In this document: piece by piece, positions 8,341 to 17,646 of the stretch | How positions within the stretch are numbered: the stretch's first letter is position 1 | Layout of the letters: every line of letters begins with the position of its first letter | DNA from: UBA10649 sp963749905 | GTDB lineage: Bacteria > Actinomycetota > Actinomycetes > S36-B12 | NCBI GenBank assembly: GCA_963749905.1 | Contig: CAVVOF010000002.1 | Span: forward strand, 248,001-312,000 | Direction of reading: 5' to 3' | Length of the DNA: 64,000 nucleotides | Position numbers and translations under genes: made by a program | The notes under the pieces: model-generated | What the model was told of the DNA's origin: nothing | Seen by the model: the letters and a program-made list of their open reading frames with translations, nothing else | Database searches by the model: none

Positions 8341-9300
8341 TCAGGGGGACGGCGGCGCGGCGCTGACGTCGCCCCCACCCCCCAGGATTGTGCGTGCCTG
8401 GGCCACGTCGTCGGCCATCCGGGCGATGAGTTCCGGCACCGAGGCGAACGCCTCCATGCCGCGGATCCGGTGCACGAACTCGAGCCGGACCAGTTCGCCG
8501 TACAGCTCGAGGTCGTCCCGGTCCAGGACGTAGGCCTCCACCCGGCGGTCGACCCCGTCGAAGGTCGGGTTGGTGCCCACTGACACGGCAGCGGGAAGTC
8601 GGTCTCCGCGGCGCAGCAGCCAGCCGGCGTACACCCCGTCGGCGGGCAGCGCGAGCAGTTCGTGGGTGGCCAGGTTCGCGGTCGGGTAGCCGAGCTCGCG
8701 GCCGCGATGGTCGCCGTGCACCACCTCACCCTCGACGCAGTAGGCCCGACCCAGTGCCTCCGCGGCGCCCTCGACATCGCCCTCGGCCAGCTGCGCACGG
8801 ATACGCGTCGACGACCAGCGGTCCCGGCCGTCGCCCTGCAGCTCGGCGGCCACCACCTCGAAGCCGTCGCGCGCTCCCGCGGCGCGGAGGGTGTCGACCG
8901 AGCCGGCCGCGCGATGCCCGAAGCGGAAGTCCTCGCCGACGACCACCGCGCGCACATGCAGTCGACCGACGAGCAGGCTCTCGATGAAGTCGTCCGGCGC
9001 CAGCTGAGAGGTCGCCTCGTCGAACCTCAGCACGTCGACCTCGTCGGCGCCGGCGCGCCGCAGCAGCTCGCTGCGCATCGCCACGCTGGCCAGGGCCGGC
9101 GGGGGCACGCGCGGTCCGACGACTGCCATGGGATGGGGATCGAAGGTGATGGCGACCAGCGGGACGCCCAGCCCATCGGCCACCCGGCGACCCTGGCCGA
9201 TGAGGGCTTGATGACCGCGATGCACGCCGTCGAAGACCCCGATGCAGACCACGCATCCCAGGGGCGTCTCGGGCACCTCGCCCAGGTCGGTCGCGTCCAT
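8341..9300 (-). CDS. ribF: Bifunctional riboflavin kinase/FAD synthetase
   Basis: Converts riboflavin to FMN and FMN to FAD in the cytosol. The N-terminal nucleotidyltransferase domain has CIGVFDGVHRGHQ and FDPHP; the C-terminal kinase domain has GDHRGRELGYPTANL and DGVYAGW. The ATG at 9300 gives 319 aa, the family size; the open frame extends 21 codons upstream, but those overlap truB. It follows truB by 10 bases in the normal actinobacterial order. Confidence 0.97.
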   Translation of the reverse strand: MDATDLGEVPETPLGCVVCIGVFDGVHRGHQALIGQGRRVADGLGVPLVAITFDPHPMAVVGPRVPPPALASVAMRSELLRRAGADEVDVLRFDEATSQLAPDDFIESLLVGRLHVRAVVVGEDFRFGHRAAGSVDTLRAAGARDGFEVVAAELQGDGRDRWSSTRIRAQLAEGDVEGAAEALGRAYCVEGEVVHGDHRGRELGYPTANLATHELLALPADGVYAGWLLRRGDRLPAAVSVGTNPTFDGVDRRVEAYVLDRDDLELYGELVRLEFVHRIRGMEAFASVPELIARMADDVAQARTILGGGGDVSAAPPSP

Positions 9301-9310
9301 CGGTGTGAGC

Positions 9311-10213
9311 CTAGGGCCGGGCGCCGGCGGCGAACACGGCCAGGTAGCGAGCCGTGCCACCATCGTCGACGGCCAGCGCGAGCAACTCCCCCTGCTCGTC
9401 CACGACGGCGGCCGGACCTGGGCCGACTGGTCCCGCCCACGGGATGCGCTGGCCGTGACCGACCGCCCCGGCCTCCGCGGGCTCCACCGACCACGTCGGA
9501 AAGGCCCGACTGGCGACTTCGGCGAGGGGCAGGAGGGCGGCGGTCGGGTGGACTTCGAGCTGCTCGAGCGACAGCGCCTCGTCGATCGTGAACGCTCCGA
9601 CCCGGGTGCGCCGCAGGGCCGTCAGGTGGCCGCCGACGCCCAGCGCCTCACCGAGGTCGCGGGCGATGGCACGCACGTAGGTGCCGGTGCTGCACTCGAC
9701 ATCGACGTCGACGTCGACGGCACCCGGTAGCCAGCGGAGCTCGTCGACGTCGATACGGGTGATCAGCACCGTGCGGGGGGCGAGCTCGACAACCTCGCCG
9801 TCGCGCACCCGGTCGTACGCGCGTCGTCCGTCGACCTTGATCGCGCTTACCGAGCTCGGTCGCTGCTGCACCGTGCCGGTCAGGCGCGCGAGACCCTCCC
9901 GGATGTCGACCTCGTCGAGGGCCTGCACCGCCTCGAAGGGGGCCGCCGCCACGACGTCGCCCTCCCGGTCATCGGTGACGGTGGACTGGCCGAGTCGGAT
10001 GGTCGCGGCGTACCGCTTGTCGTGCAGCGCGAGATGGCCCAGCAGGCGGGTGGCCCGTTCGACCCCGATGATGAGGACCCCGGTCGCCATCGGGTCCAAG
10101 GTGCCCGCATGGCCGACCTTGCGCGTGCCCATGATGCGGCGTACCCGCCCGACGACATCGTGCGACGTCATGCCAGCCGGCTTGTCGACGACCAGCAGGC
10201 CGGATGCGCTCAC
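9311..10213 (-). CDS. truB: tRNA pseudouridine-55 synthase
   Basis: Makes the universal pseudouridine 55 in the tRNA T-loop. The protein opens with LLVVDKPAGMTSHDVV and has the catalytic aspartate Asp40 in GHAGTLDPMATGVL; the later block FTIDEALSLEQLE belongs to the family C-terminal part. The GTG start overlaps the rbfA stop in a GTGA arrangement, showing translational coupling. Length 300 aa is normal. Confidence 0.97.
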   Translation of the reverse strand: MSASGLLVVDKPAGMTSHDVVGRVRRIMGTRKVGHAGTLDPMATGVLIIGVERATRLLGHLALHDKRYAATIRLGQSTVTDDREGDVVAAAPFEAVQALDEVDIREGLARLTGTVQQRPSSVSAIKVDGRRAYDRVRDGEVVELAPRTVLITRIDVDELRWLPGAVDVDVDVECSTGTYVRAIARDLGEALGVGGHLTALRRTRVGAFTIDEALSLEQLEVHPTAALLPLAEVASRAFPTWSVEPAEAGAVGHGQRIPWAGPVGPGPAAVVDEQGELLALAVDDGGTARYLAVFAAGARP

Positions 10214-10665
10214 CCCGTAGTGGGGACGTCGTCGGTGGTCTCGTCGGCAGCCGGATGCCGGTACGGATCGGGCTCACCTGCGTAGGTCGCCGCGACCGCC
10301 TGCTCGTGCACGGCCGCATCCGCGGCCGCTGCCTGACGGAGCAGGTCTTCGACATGCGCGGCCGTGTCCGGCAGCGCGTCGAGGAAGAACGCCAGCGTCG
10401 GCGTGAACTTCACGCCGGTCTGCTTTCCGACCTCGCTGCGCAGGATGCCCTTCGCGGACTCGAGCGCAGTGGCAGTCGCCTGCCGCTCCTCCTCGTCGCC
10501 GTACACGGTGTAGAAGACGGACGCCTCGCGCAGGTCGGGCGTGACCCGCACGTCGGTGACCGTCACGAAGCCGAGGCGCGGGTCCTTGACCCGGGTCTCG
10601 AGCATCTCCGCGACGATCACCTTCACGCGGTCAGCCATCTTGCGCTGCCTCGCCTCGCTGGCCAT
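10210..10665 (-). CDS. rbfA: 30S ribosome-binding factor A
   Basis: Late-stage 16S rRNA maturation factor with a KH-like fold. The sequence has the family pattern LETRVKDPRLGFVTVTDVRVTPDLREASVFYTVYG. The last 40 residues after FFLDALPDTAAHVEDLL are a low-complexity tail, as in many actinobacterial RbfA proteins. It starts three bases after the infB stop and overlaps truB by four bases, so infB-rbfA-truB is an operon. Confidence 0.96.
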   Translation of the reverse strand: MASEARQRKMADRVKVIVAEMLETRVKDPRLGFVTVTDVRVTPDLREASVFYTVYGDEEERQATATALESAKGILRSEVGKQTGVKFTPTLAFFLDALPDTAAHVEDLLRQAAAADAAVHEQAVAATYAGEPDPYRHPAADETTDDVPTTG

Positions 10666-10668
10666 GGC

Positions 10669-13479
10669 TCAGCCCTTCCGCGGCTTCTCACGCATCTCGT
10701 AGGTCTCGATCACGTCGTCGACCTTGACGTCCTGGAAGTTGCCCAGATTGATGCCGCACTCGTAGCCGTCGCGCACCTCGGTGACGTCGTCCTTGAATCG
10801 CCGCAGGCCGGCGATGGTGAGGCTCTCCGCCACCACCGCACCGTCGCGGACCAGGCGCGCCTTGCTGTTGCGCTTGATCTCGCCCGACTGCACGAGGCAG
10901 CCGGCGATGGTGCCGAACTTGCTCGACTTGAAGATGTCGCGCACCTGAGCGGTACCGAGCTGCACCTCCTCGTACTCCGGCTTGAGCATGCCGCGCAGCG
11001 CCGCCTCGACCTCTTCGATGGCCTGGTAGATGACGCTGTAGTAGCGGACGTCGACGCCCTCCTCGTTCGCCAGCTCCGCGACCTTGCCCTCCGGCCGCAC
11101 GTTGAAGCCGATGATGACCGCCTTGGAGGCGCTCGCCAGGGTGACGTCGTTCTTGTTGATCGCGCCGACGCCGCGGTGGATGACCCGCAGGTTCACCTCC
11201 TCGCCCACGTCGATCTTCAGCAGGGCGTCCTCGAGCGCCTCGACGGAGCCGGACACATCGCCCTTGATGATGAGGTTGAGCTCCTGCACCTCGCCCTTCT
11301 CCAGCGACTCGAGGAAGTCCTCCAGCGAGCGCTTGACGCGGTTGCGAGCCAGCAGCGCATTGCGCTCCCGTGCCTGCCGCGTCTGGGCGATCTGCCGCGC
11401 CACCCGATCCTCGGCGACCACCATGAAGGAGTCGCCGGCACCGGGCACCGACGTGAGGCCGAGCACCTGGACCGGCATCGACGGCAAGGCGACCTCGACG
11501 GGGTTGCCCTCGTCGTCGAGCATGGCCCGCACGCGCCCGAAGGCGTCGCCGGCCACGATCGAGTCGCCCGCACGCAGCGTGCCGCGCTGGACGAGCACGG
11601 TGGCCACCGGACCGCGTCCGCGGTCCAGGTGGGCCTCGATGGCCACGCCCTGCGCGTCCTGGTGCGGGTTGGCCCGCAGGTCCAGGGCCGCGTCGGCCGT
11701 GAGCAGGACCGCCTCGAGCAGGGTCTCGATGCCCAGGCCCTGCTTGGCGGACACGTCGACGAACATCGTGTCGCCGCCGAACTCCTCCGCAACCAGGCCG
11801 TACTCGGTCAACTGGCCACGGACCTTCATCGGGTCCGCGCCCTCCTTGTCGATCTTGTTGACGGCGACCACGATCGGGACGCCAGCCGCCTGGGCGTGGT
11901 TCAGCGCCTCGATGGTCTGCGGCTTGACGCCGTCATCCGCCGCGACGACCAGGATGGAGATGTCCGTCACCTGCGCACCGCGGGCACGCATGGCCGTGAA
12001 GGCCTCGTGACCGGGCGTGTCGATGAAGGTGATCTTCCGCTCTTCGCCCTCGGACGTGACCGTGGCGACCTGGTAGGCACCGATGTGCTGGGTGATGCCG
12101 CCGGCCTCGTCGCTGACGACGTTCGTCGAGCGGATCGCGTCCAGCAGCTTGGTCTTGCCGTGGTCGACGTGACCCATGACGGTGACCACGGGCGGCCGGA
12201 TCTCCAGATCCTCCGCCTCACCCTCGTCCTCGCCGAACTCGAGGTTGTAGGACTCGAGCAGTTCGCGGTCCTCATCCTCGGGCGAGACGACCTCGACCGT
12301 GTAGTTGAGCTCGCCCCCGAGCAGGCGCAGGGTGTCGTCGTCGATCGACTGGGTGGCGGTGACCATCTCGCCCAGGCCGATGAGCACCTTGACCAGATCG
12401 GCCGGCATCGCGTCGATCTTGTCGGCGAAGTCCGTCAGGCTGGCACCGCGCGGGAGCCGGACGACCTCGCCCTGCCCGCGCTTGACCCGGACGCCGTCCA
12501 TGACCGGCGCCTGCATGTTGTCGAACTCCTGGCGCTTGGCGCGCTTGGACTTGCGGCCGCGCGAGGGTCGCCCACCGGGACGGCCGAACGCACCCGCGGT
12601 CGTGCCACGGCCACCGGGACCGCCGGGGCGGCCGGGGAAGCCTCCGGGACCACCAGGACCACGGCCGGGAGCACCGGCACCGCCGGGAGCACCGGGACCA
12701 CCGGGGCCACGGCCGGCGAAGCCGCCGCCGCCGGGTCGAGCGCCGGGACCGCCAGGACCACGGCCGGGAGCACCCGGGCGCGCGCCCGGACCACCCGGAC
12801 GAGCGCCTGGGCCGGCCGGCCGCTGCGGGCGGGGCGGCATGGTGCCGGGGTTGGGGCGCGGTGCGCCGGGGACGGCTGGAGCGGTTCGGCCCATGCCGGA
12901 GCCGGAGCCGGCGCCGAAGGGGTTGTTGCCCGGACGCGGGCCAGCGGGCCGGCCCATGCCGGAGCCGGCACCGGTGCCGAACGGGTTGTTGCCCGGACGC
13001 GGACCGGTGGGACGCGGAGCAGGGCTGGGCGAGTCGGGCGACACGGGACTCGTCGGCGCGGGCGCCGACGGACCATCCGCCGCGGGGGCCGCCGGGGCCG
13101 CTGGGGCCGCCGGAGCCGGGGCCGAGGCAGCGGCCGCGGGTGCGGCAGCTGGAGCGGCAGGTGCGGCAGCTGGAGCGGCGGGTGCGGCTGGCACAGCCGG
13201 AGGAGCCGCGACCGGAGCCGCGACAACCTCAGGCGCCGCCGCGTCGGCGGCGGGCGCGGGTGCGGCAGCGGCCTTCTTGGCGGGCTTCTTGGCCGGCTTG
13301 GCCTCGGCGCCCTCGCCTGCGGCCGGAGCCGGGAAGGCGTCACGAAGGCGCCGCGCTACCGGCGGCTGGACTGTGGAGGAGGCAGACTTGACGTACTCGC
13401 CCAAGTCATTGAGCTTGGCGAGGACTTCCTTGCTGGTTACCCCGAGCTCCTTTGCGAGCTCATGGACCCGGATCGACAC
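10669..13479 (-). CDS. infB: Translation initiation factor IF-2
   Basis: GTPase that delivers initiator tRNA to the 30S subunit. The N-terminal IF2N domain (VHELAKELGVTSKEVLAKL) is followed by a long Ala/Pro then Gly/Pro/Arg-rich linker to about residue 330, a second IF2N-like region, the G domain (GHVDHGKT, DTPGHEAF, NKID) and the C-terminal domains. Length is 936 aa, typical of actinobacteria, whose linkers are long. The start is GTG, with AGGAG four to five bases upstream. It lies between ylxR and rbfA in the conserved nusA operon. Confidence 0.97.
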   Translation of the reverse strand: MSIRVHELAKELGVTSKEVLAKLNDLGEYVKSASSTVQPPVARRLRDAFPAPAAGEGAEAKPAKKPAKKAAAAPAPAADAAAPEVVAAPVAAPPAVPAAPAAPAAAPAAPAAAPAAAASAPAPAAPAAPAAPAADGPSAPAPTSPVSPDSPSPAPRPTGPRPGNNPFGTGAGSGMGRPAGPRPGNNPFGAGSGSGMGRTAPAVPGAPRPNPGTMPPRPQRPAGPGARPGGPGARPGAPGRGPGGPGARPGGGGFAGRGPGGPGAPGGAGAPGRGPGGPGGFPGRPGGPGGRGTTAGAFGRPGGRPSRGRKSKRAKRQEFDNMQAPVMDGVRVKRGQGEVVRLPRGASLTDFADKIDAMPADLVKVLIGLGEMVTATQSIDDDTLRLLGGELNYTVEVVSPEDEDRELLESYNLEFGEDEGEAEDLEIRPPVVTVMGHVDHGKTKLLDAIRSTNVVSDEAGGITQHIGAYQVATVTSEGEERKITFIDTPGHEAFTAMRARGAQVTDISILVVAADDGVKPQTIEALNHAQAAGVPIVVAVNKIDKEGADPMKVRGQLTEYGLVAEEFGGDTMFVDVSAKQGLGIETLLEAVLLTADAALDLRANPHQDAQGVAIEAHLDRGRGPVATVLVQRGTLRAGDSIVAGDAFGRVRAMLDDEGNPVEVALPSMPVQVLGLTSVPGAGDSFMVVAEDRVARQIAQTRQARERNALLARNRVKRSLEDFLESLEKGEVQELNLIIKGDVSGSVEALEDALLKIDVGEEVNLRVIHRGVGAINKNDVTLASASKAVIIGFNVRPEGKVAELANEEGVDVRYYSVIYQAIEEVEAALRGMLKPEYEEVQLGTAQVRDIFKSSKFGTIAGCLVQSGEIKRNSKARLVRDGAVVAESLTIAGLRRFKDDVTEVRDGYECGINLGNFQDVKVDDVIETYEMREKPRKG
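12890..13015 (-). repeat. Two tandem 63-bp units inside the infB linker
   Basis: Two near-identical 63-base units (12890-12952 and 12953-13015) encode a repeated 21-residue segment built around PRPGNNPFG and GSGMGR. They are in frame and belong to the disordered linker of IF-2, so copy-number change would not disturb the reading frame. Confidence 0.7.
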
Positions 13480-13598
13480 AGTTCTCCTGTCTGTCGCCCG
13501 GGTACGTCCCCGGGCGTCTAGTTCGAACGACGCATCGTCATCGCGCGTTCATCGGGCGGACATTCCCATGGGGGCTCCCGACGGCTGGGTGATGGAGG

Positions 13599-13625
13599 CT
13601 TCGGGCAGGACTGCCCGGGCCGAAG
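13599..13625 (-). terminator. Nested hairpin between ylxR and infB
   Basis: GGGCAG and CTGCCC pair across a two-base turn, flanked by CTTC and GAAG that can extend the stem with a bulge. It lies right after the ylxR stop codon, in the untranslated region before infB. It could be an attenuator or a processing hairpin; no U-tract is present. Confidence 0.35.
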
Positions 13626-13630
13626 GACCA

Positions 13631-13882
13631 CTATACCGGGGATTCGAGGCCCGCCTCCACCGCCGACACGTCCAGCGGACCGTCGACCCGCAGCGCCCGT
13701 GCCCATGCGCGCCGGCGTCCGGCGAGCACGAAGCAGTCGCGACTCGGGTGCAGCCAGGCGCCGCGGCCCGGGAGCTGGCGGCGCTCGTCGACCACCACGC
13801 GGTCCCCCGCCACCACGAGACGGAGGAGGTCATCGGGTCCGCCCGTGGCGCGGCAGCCGATGCAGGTGCGCTGCGGGGTCAC
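13631..13882 (-). CDS. ylxR: YlxR family RNA-binding protein
   Basis: Small basic protein of the YlxR (DUF448, RnpM) family, reported to bind RNA and to modulate RNase P or transcription in other bacteria. The 83-residue product has the signature RTCIGCRA near its start and GRGAWLHPSRDCF in the middle, both hallmarks of the family. The GTG start overlaps the nusA stop by four bases. The order nusA-ylxR-infB is conserved across Gram-positive bacteria. Confidence 0.94.
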   Translation of the reverse strand: MTPQRTCIGCRATGGPDDLLRLVVAGDRVVVDERRQLPGRGAWLHPSRDCFVLAGRRRAWARALRVDGPLDVSAVEAGLESPV

Positions 13883-14877
13883 GCGCCGCCGGCCGAAGCC
13901 GGGGGCGCCTCGGCCGCGGTGTCGGGGCGGATGTCGATCCGCCAGCCGGTCAGCCGAGCGGCCAGGCGGGCGTTCTGCCCCTCGCGGCCGATGGCCAGCG
14001 AGAGCTGGTAGTCCGGGACGATGACCCGAGCGGCCCGGGCCACCGGGTCCACGATCTCGACCGCGGTCACCCGCGCCGGCGACAGCGCGTGCGCGATCAT
14101 CTCCGCCGGGTCCTCGCTGCTGTCGACGATGTCGATCTTCTCGCCGTTCAGTTCGGCCATCACCTGCCGCACGCGCTGCCCCATCGGACCGATGCAGGCG
14201 CCCTTCGCGTTGACTCCAGGTACCGTCGACTTCACGGCGATCTTGGTGCGGTGACCCGCCTCACGGGCGATGGCGGTGATCTTGACGGAGCCATCCGCGA
14301 TCTCGGGCACCTCGAGCGCGAAGAGCTGCTTCACCAGCATCGGATGGGTGCGCGAGATGGTCACCTGGGGACCCTTGAACCCCTTGCGCACGTTGGTGAC
14401 GACCCCCTTGAGCCGCGCGCCGTGCGGGTAGGACTCCCCCGGTGCCTGCTCCTCGGGCGGCAGATTCGCCTCGACCTTGCCGATGTCCACGCGGATCATG
14501 CGCGGGTTGCTCGACTGCTGGACGACGCCGGACACCAGGTCACCCTCGCGGCCGGTGAACTCGATCAGGGTCGCGTCGCCCTCGGCTTCGCGCAACCTGG
14601 CCAGCAGGACCTGCTTCGCCGTGGTCGCAGCGATCCGTCCGAAGCCGTCCGGGGTGTCGTCGTACTCGCGCAGCACGGCACCGTCCTCGTCGGTCTCCGC
14701 CGCCCACACGGTCACGTGACCGCTCTTGCGATCGAGGGTCACCCGGGCCTTGGGCGCCGCGCCCTCCGTGCGGTGATAGGCGACGAGCAGGGCCTGCTCG
14801 ATCGACTCCACGACGAGGTCGAGGGACAAGTCCTTCTCCCGTACGAGTGCCTTCAGCGCACTGACATCGATATCCAT
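13879..14877 (-). CDS. nusA: Transcription termination/antitermination protein NusA
   Basis: RNA polymerase-associated elongation and termination factor. The order is an N-terminal polymerase-binding domain (MDIDVSALKALVREK), an S1 domain near residues 110-185 and two KH domains, the second containing the typical IGREGQNARLAARLTGW near the C-terminus. Length 332 aa is the short actinobacterial form, lacking the acidic C-terminal repeats of E. coli NusA. It starts four bases after rimP. Confidence 0.97.
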   Translation of the reverse strand: MDIDVSALKALVREKDLSLDLVVESIEQALLVAYHRTEGAAPKARVTLDRKSGHVTVWAAETDEDGAVLREYDDTPDGFGRIAATTAKQVLLARLREAEGDATLIEFTGREGDLVSGVVQQSSNPRMIRVDIGKVEANLPPEEQAPGESYPHGARLKGVVTNVRKGFKGPQVTISRTHPMLVKQLFALEVPEIADGSVKITAIAREAGHRTKIAVKSTVPGVNAKGACIGPMGQRVRQVMAELNGEKIDIVDSSEDPAEMIAHALSPARVTAVEIVDPVARAARVIVPDYQLSLAIGREGQNARLAARLTGWRIDIRPDTAAEAPPASAGGA

Positions 14878-14881
14878 GGGA

Positions 14882-15355
14882 CTACTCCTCGTCCTTGCGG
14901 TTGAACTCGACCTGGACGATCGCGGAGGCCACGTCGGCCAGGGCGACGGTCACCTCACCCGTCGAGGTCTCGATCACGACCTCGTCGTCGGTGGGCACGC
15001 TCAGGACCCGACCGAGCAGCGTCGAGTCGTCGCGCAGGCTCACCTTGACCAGGCGCGAGGTCGCTCGACGCCAGTGCCGCGGCTGAGTCAGGGGACGATC
15101 CACGCCGGGGGAGGTCACCTCGAGGACGAACGGTCCGGGCAGGAGCTCAGCCAGCTCCGGCTCGTCCAGCACCTCGGAGACCCGCTGGCTGGCGGCGGCG
15201 ACCTGGTCGAGGTCCACTCCGCCCTCGCGATCGATGACGACTCGGACCACGTGCCGGCGGCCGGCCTTGCTCACGGCCACGTCCTCAAGCTCCACGCCGA
15301 CGTCGGCAAGCGGGCCGGTCAGGGCAGTCATCATCGCCTCATGGGGTGAGCTCAT
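14882..15355 (-). CDS. rimP: Ribosome maturation factor RimP
   Basis: Needed for maturation of the 30S subunit. The 157-residue protein has VEVTSPGVDRPL (here LEVTSPGVDRPLTQP), the best known family signature, after VVIDREGGVDLDQ. The ATG at 15355 is supported by GGGAGG four bases upstream; the longer open frame upstream overlaps a gene on the other strand and is ignored. It is the first gene of the rimP-nusA-ylxR-infB operon. Confidence 0.95.
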   Translation of the reverse strand: MSSPHEAMMTALTGPLADVGVELEDVAVSKAGRRHVVRVVIDREGGVDLDQVAAASQRVSEVLDEPELAELLPGPFVLEVTSPGVDRPLTQPRHWRRATSRLVKVSLRDDSTLLGRVLSVPTDDEVVIETSTGEVTVALADVASAIVQVEFNRKDEE

Positions 15356-15451
15356 GGCGCCTCCCGGTCCTGTTGTGGTGGAGCAGTTGTGAGCGCGGGC
15401 ACCCGGCCTGCGCTGACCAGCACTGTACCCACTGCATGCCATCCTTGGCAC

Positions 15452-15970
15452 GTGCCGAGCCCCTCCCTCCCCCGCGGCCTGACCCGGCGGCAAGGGCTGG
15501 TGGCCCTGGCCCTCGCGGCGCCCGCGGGACTGCTGGCTGCCTGCACGTCCTCCTCCGACGAGCCGGCCCCGGCGGAGGGCTCGTCCGCCCCAAGCACCGC
15601 GGTCGCCTCGCAGACCGCCCTCGACGAGATCCGCCTGATCGCCGTCTACGAGGCCGCACTGGCCGCCGTGCCGACGGAGCAGGCAGCCGTCCGCGACCTG
15701 CTGGCTGACATCCGCGACCAGCATCGGGCCCACCTCGATGCGTTCGGGGAGTCGCCCGAGCCCCCGGCCGCACCAGCCCTGCCGGCCGCCACCGACCGCA
15801 TCCTCGCGACGCTGATCGACGTCGAACGCACCGCTGCCCGCGACCGGGTTGCCGCCTGCGTCGATGCGGCCGATCCGCAGCTGGCCCGGCTGCTGGCTCT
15901 GGTCGCCGCCTCCGAGGCGGCGCATGTGCCGGCGCTGCGCGATCTGCGCTCCACGGGGTCCGGCTCATGA
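15452..15970 (+). CDS. Ferritin-like domain lipoprotein
   Basis: Predicted surface lipoprotein. From the GTG at 15452 the product begins with a twin-arginine-like run (LTRRQGLVALALAAPAGLLAAC), where LLAAC is a lipobox, followed by a Ser/Ala/Pro-rich spacer. The rest is all-helical, with repeated Glu/His-containing segments such as RLIAVYEAAL and DQHRAHLDAF that look like a ferritin-like four-helix bundle. An upstream ATG would place 21 extra residues before the signal and is less likely. It overlaps the next gene, also ferritin-like, by four bases. Function unknown; metal binding or storage is only a guess. Confidence 0.7.
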   Translation: MPSPSLPRGLTRRQGLVALALAAPAGLLAACTSSSDEPAPAEGSSAPSTAVASQTALDEIRLIAVYEAALAAVPTEQAAVRDLLADIRDQHRAHLDAFGESPEPPAAPALPAATDRILATLIDVERTAARDRVAACVDAADPQLARLLALVAASEAAHVPALRDLRSTGSGS

Positions 15971-16374
15971 CCGAGCTCGAGGCGTGGACCGCACTGGTCA
16001 GCGCGGAGGATGCCGCCGTGTTCGCCTACTCGGTGGCGGGCGCCCGTGTAAGTGGGGGCGGACGCCGACGTGCCCTCGCCGGGCTCGAGGAGCACCGGGC
16101 CAACCGTGCCAAGGCGGCCGCGCTGGTGGTCGAGGCCGGCGGCACGCCGCCACCTGCCGCCGCGGCCTACACCCTCGACCCAGACGTCTCCACGCCTGCC
16201 GGGGCACGCCGGACGATGGCTGCCGTCGACAATGCGCTGGTCGCGGTGTACGCGGACGCCGCAGGCGCGACGGCGGGGGCGGACCGCCGGTGGGCAGCGC
16301 GCACGGGAGCGGACTGCGCCGTACGGGCCGTCCAGTGGGGGGCGCCGCCCCAGGCGTTCCCGACCGCCGGCTGA
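15967..16374 (+). CDS. Ferritin-like protein, DUF4439 type
   Basis: A 135-residue all-helical protein (AWTALVSAEDAAVFAYSVAGA, then EEHRANRAKAAALV) resembling DUF4439 proteins commonly found next to rimP in actinobacteria. It has acidic/His residues on helices one and two as in rubrerythrin-like folds, but no full EXXH pair pattern was confirmed. It is translationally coupled to the preceding lipoprotein, which suggests the two act together at the membrane. Confidence 0.7.
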   Translation: MTELEAWTALVSAEDAAVFAYSVAGARVSGGGRRRALAGLEEHRANRAKAAALVVEAGGTPPPAAAAYTLDPDVSTPAGARRTMAAVDNALVAVYADAAGATAGADRRWAARTGADCAVRAVQWGAPPQAFPTAG

Positions 16375-16440
16375 TCAGCGTCCGCCCAGTTCCCCCGACG
16401 GCTGAATCGGGCCTGCCCCTACCCGCGTGCGCGGCAGGAT

Positions 16441-17631
16441 GTGCCCGTGGTCGAGCAACCCCATCAGCACCCCCGCCGACTGGGCGCGGCGCACGCGGTC
16501 ACTCCGCTGGAACTGTTCTTCGACCTGGTCTTCGTGTTCGCCCTGACGCAGGTGACCGGGCTCCTGGCTGAGGACCTGACCTGGGGCGGCATGGTCCGCG
16601 GCCTCGCGATCCTGACCGTCGTGTGGTGGGCGTGGGTCGGCTATGCGTGGCTCACCAATACGGTCACGATCGACGACGACGTTGCCTCGCGGCTCGTCCT
16701 GCTCGTCGCGATGGCAGCCATGCTGGTGGTCGGGCTGGCCGTCCCGGGCGCCTTCGGCGACGCGGCCATCGTCTTCGGCGTGGCCTACCTCGTCGTGCGC
16801 GTGCTCCATCTGCTGCTGTACGCCGTCACGACCCGGTCCGACCCGGAGGTGTTCAGGGCGGTGGCGCGGCTCGCCCCCGGAATGCTCGCCGGGGCCATCG
16901 CGATCCTCATTGCCGGGTTCCTGCCCCCAGGACCGCTTCGGGCGCTGCTCTGGGCTTCGGCGATCGTCGTCGACCTGGGGGCTCCGTTGATCGCCGGCAC
17001 GGCCGGGTGGAAGGTGGATGCCCACCACTTCGCCGAGCGGCACGGACTGATCATCATCATCGCGCTGGGCGAGTCCCTGATCGCCGTCGGCCTGAGCGCT
17101 GCCGATCAGCCGCTGTCCGGCGGCCTGGTGGCCGCTGCGCTCCTCAGCATCACCCTGATCGCGGGCATGTGGTGGCTGTACTTCGACGTCGTGGCGGTCG
17201 CTGCCGAGCGCATGCTGGCGTCACTGTCGGGCCGGGCGCAGGCGGCCATGGCACGCGACTCGTACAGCTACCTGCACCTGCCCATGATCGCGGGCATCAT
17301 CCTCGTTGCCCTCGGGCTGAAGAAGTCGATGCTCGATCTCGACTCGCCTCTGAAGCTCATTGCCAGCGTGGCGCTGTTCGGCGGGCTGGCCCTCTACCTG
17401 GCCGCCCACCTCCTCTTCCGCGTGCGGAACATGGGCAGCGTGAACGTCCAGCGGCTCGTGGCCGCGGTCCTGCTGGTCGCGCTCATGCCACTCGGGACCG
17501 TCGTCCCGGCCCTCGCGTCGGTCGCAGCCGCGACCACCATCGTCGTCGGACTCGTCGCCTTCGAGGCCGTGCGCTTCCGGGAGGACCGACACCACTTGCG
17601 GCAGCACTCTCCCGACCAGCGCGATCACTGA
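16441..17631 (+). CDS. Low temperature requirement protein A (LtrA) family membrane protein
   Basis: Integral membrane protein of the LtrA family (DUF family first linked to growth at low temperature in Listeria). It shows the hallmark TPLELFFDLVFVFALTQVT near the N-terminus and HYFAERHGLIIIIALGESLIA-type motif in the middle (here HHFAERHGLIII...ALGESL), with about ten hydrophobic segments. Length 396 aa is normal. Transported substrate or function is unknown. It is convergent with the TauE/SafE permease, with 15 bases between the stops. Confidence 0.9.
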   Translation: MPVVEQPHQHPRRLGAAHAVTPLELFFDLVFVFALTQVTGLLAEDLTWGGMVRGLAILTVVWWAWVGYAWLTNTVTIDDDVASRLVLLVAMAAMLVVGLAVPGAFGDAAIVFGVAYLVVRVLHLLLYAVTTRSDPEVFRAVARLAPGMLAGAIAILIAGFLPPGPLRALLWASAIVVDLGAPLIAGTAGWKVDAHHFAERHGLIIIIALGESLIAVGLSAADQPLSGGLVAAALLSITLIAGMWWLYFDVVAVAAERMLASLSGRAQAAMARDSYSYLHLPMIAGIILVALGLKKSMLDLDSPLKLIASVALFGGLALYLAAHLLFRVRNMGSVNVQRLVAAVLLVALMPLGTVVPALASVAAATTIVVGLVAFEAVRFREDRHHLRQHSPDQRDH

Positions 17632-17646
17632 CTGGGGCGCGTTCGC

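Noticed and set aside
12890..13015. Tandem repeat that might suggest a CRISPR or satellite
   Set aside because: Only two units, in frame inside infB, encoding a linker peptide; no unique spacers.
10204..13521. 1105-codon open frame on the plus strand opposite infB and rbfA
   Set aside because: A shadow of infB. It has no ribosome site or recognisable domain and a Gly/Thr/Arg low-complexity tail opposite the IF-2 linker.
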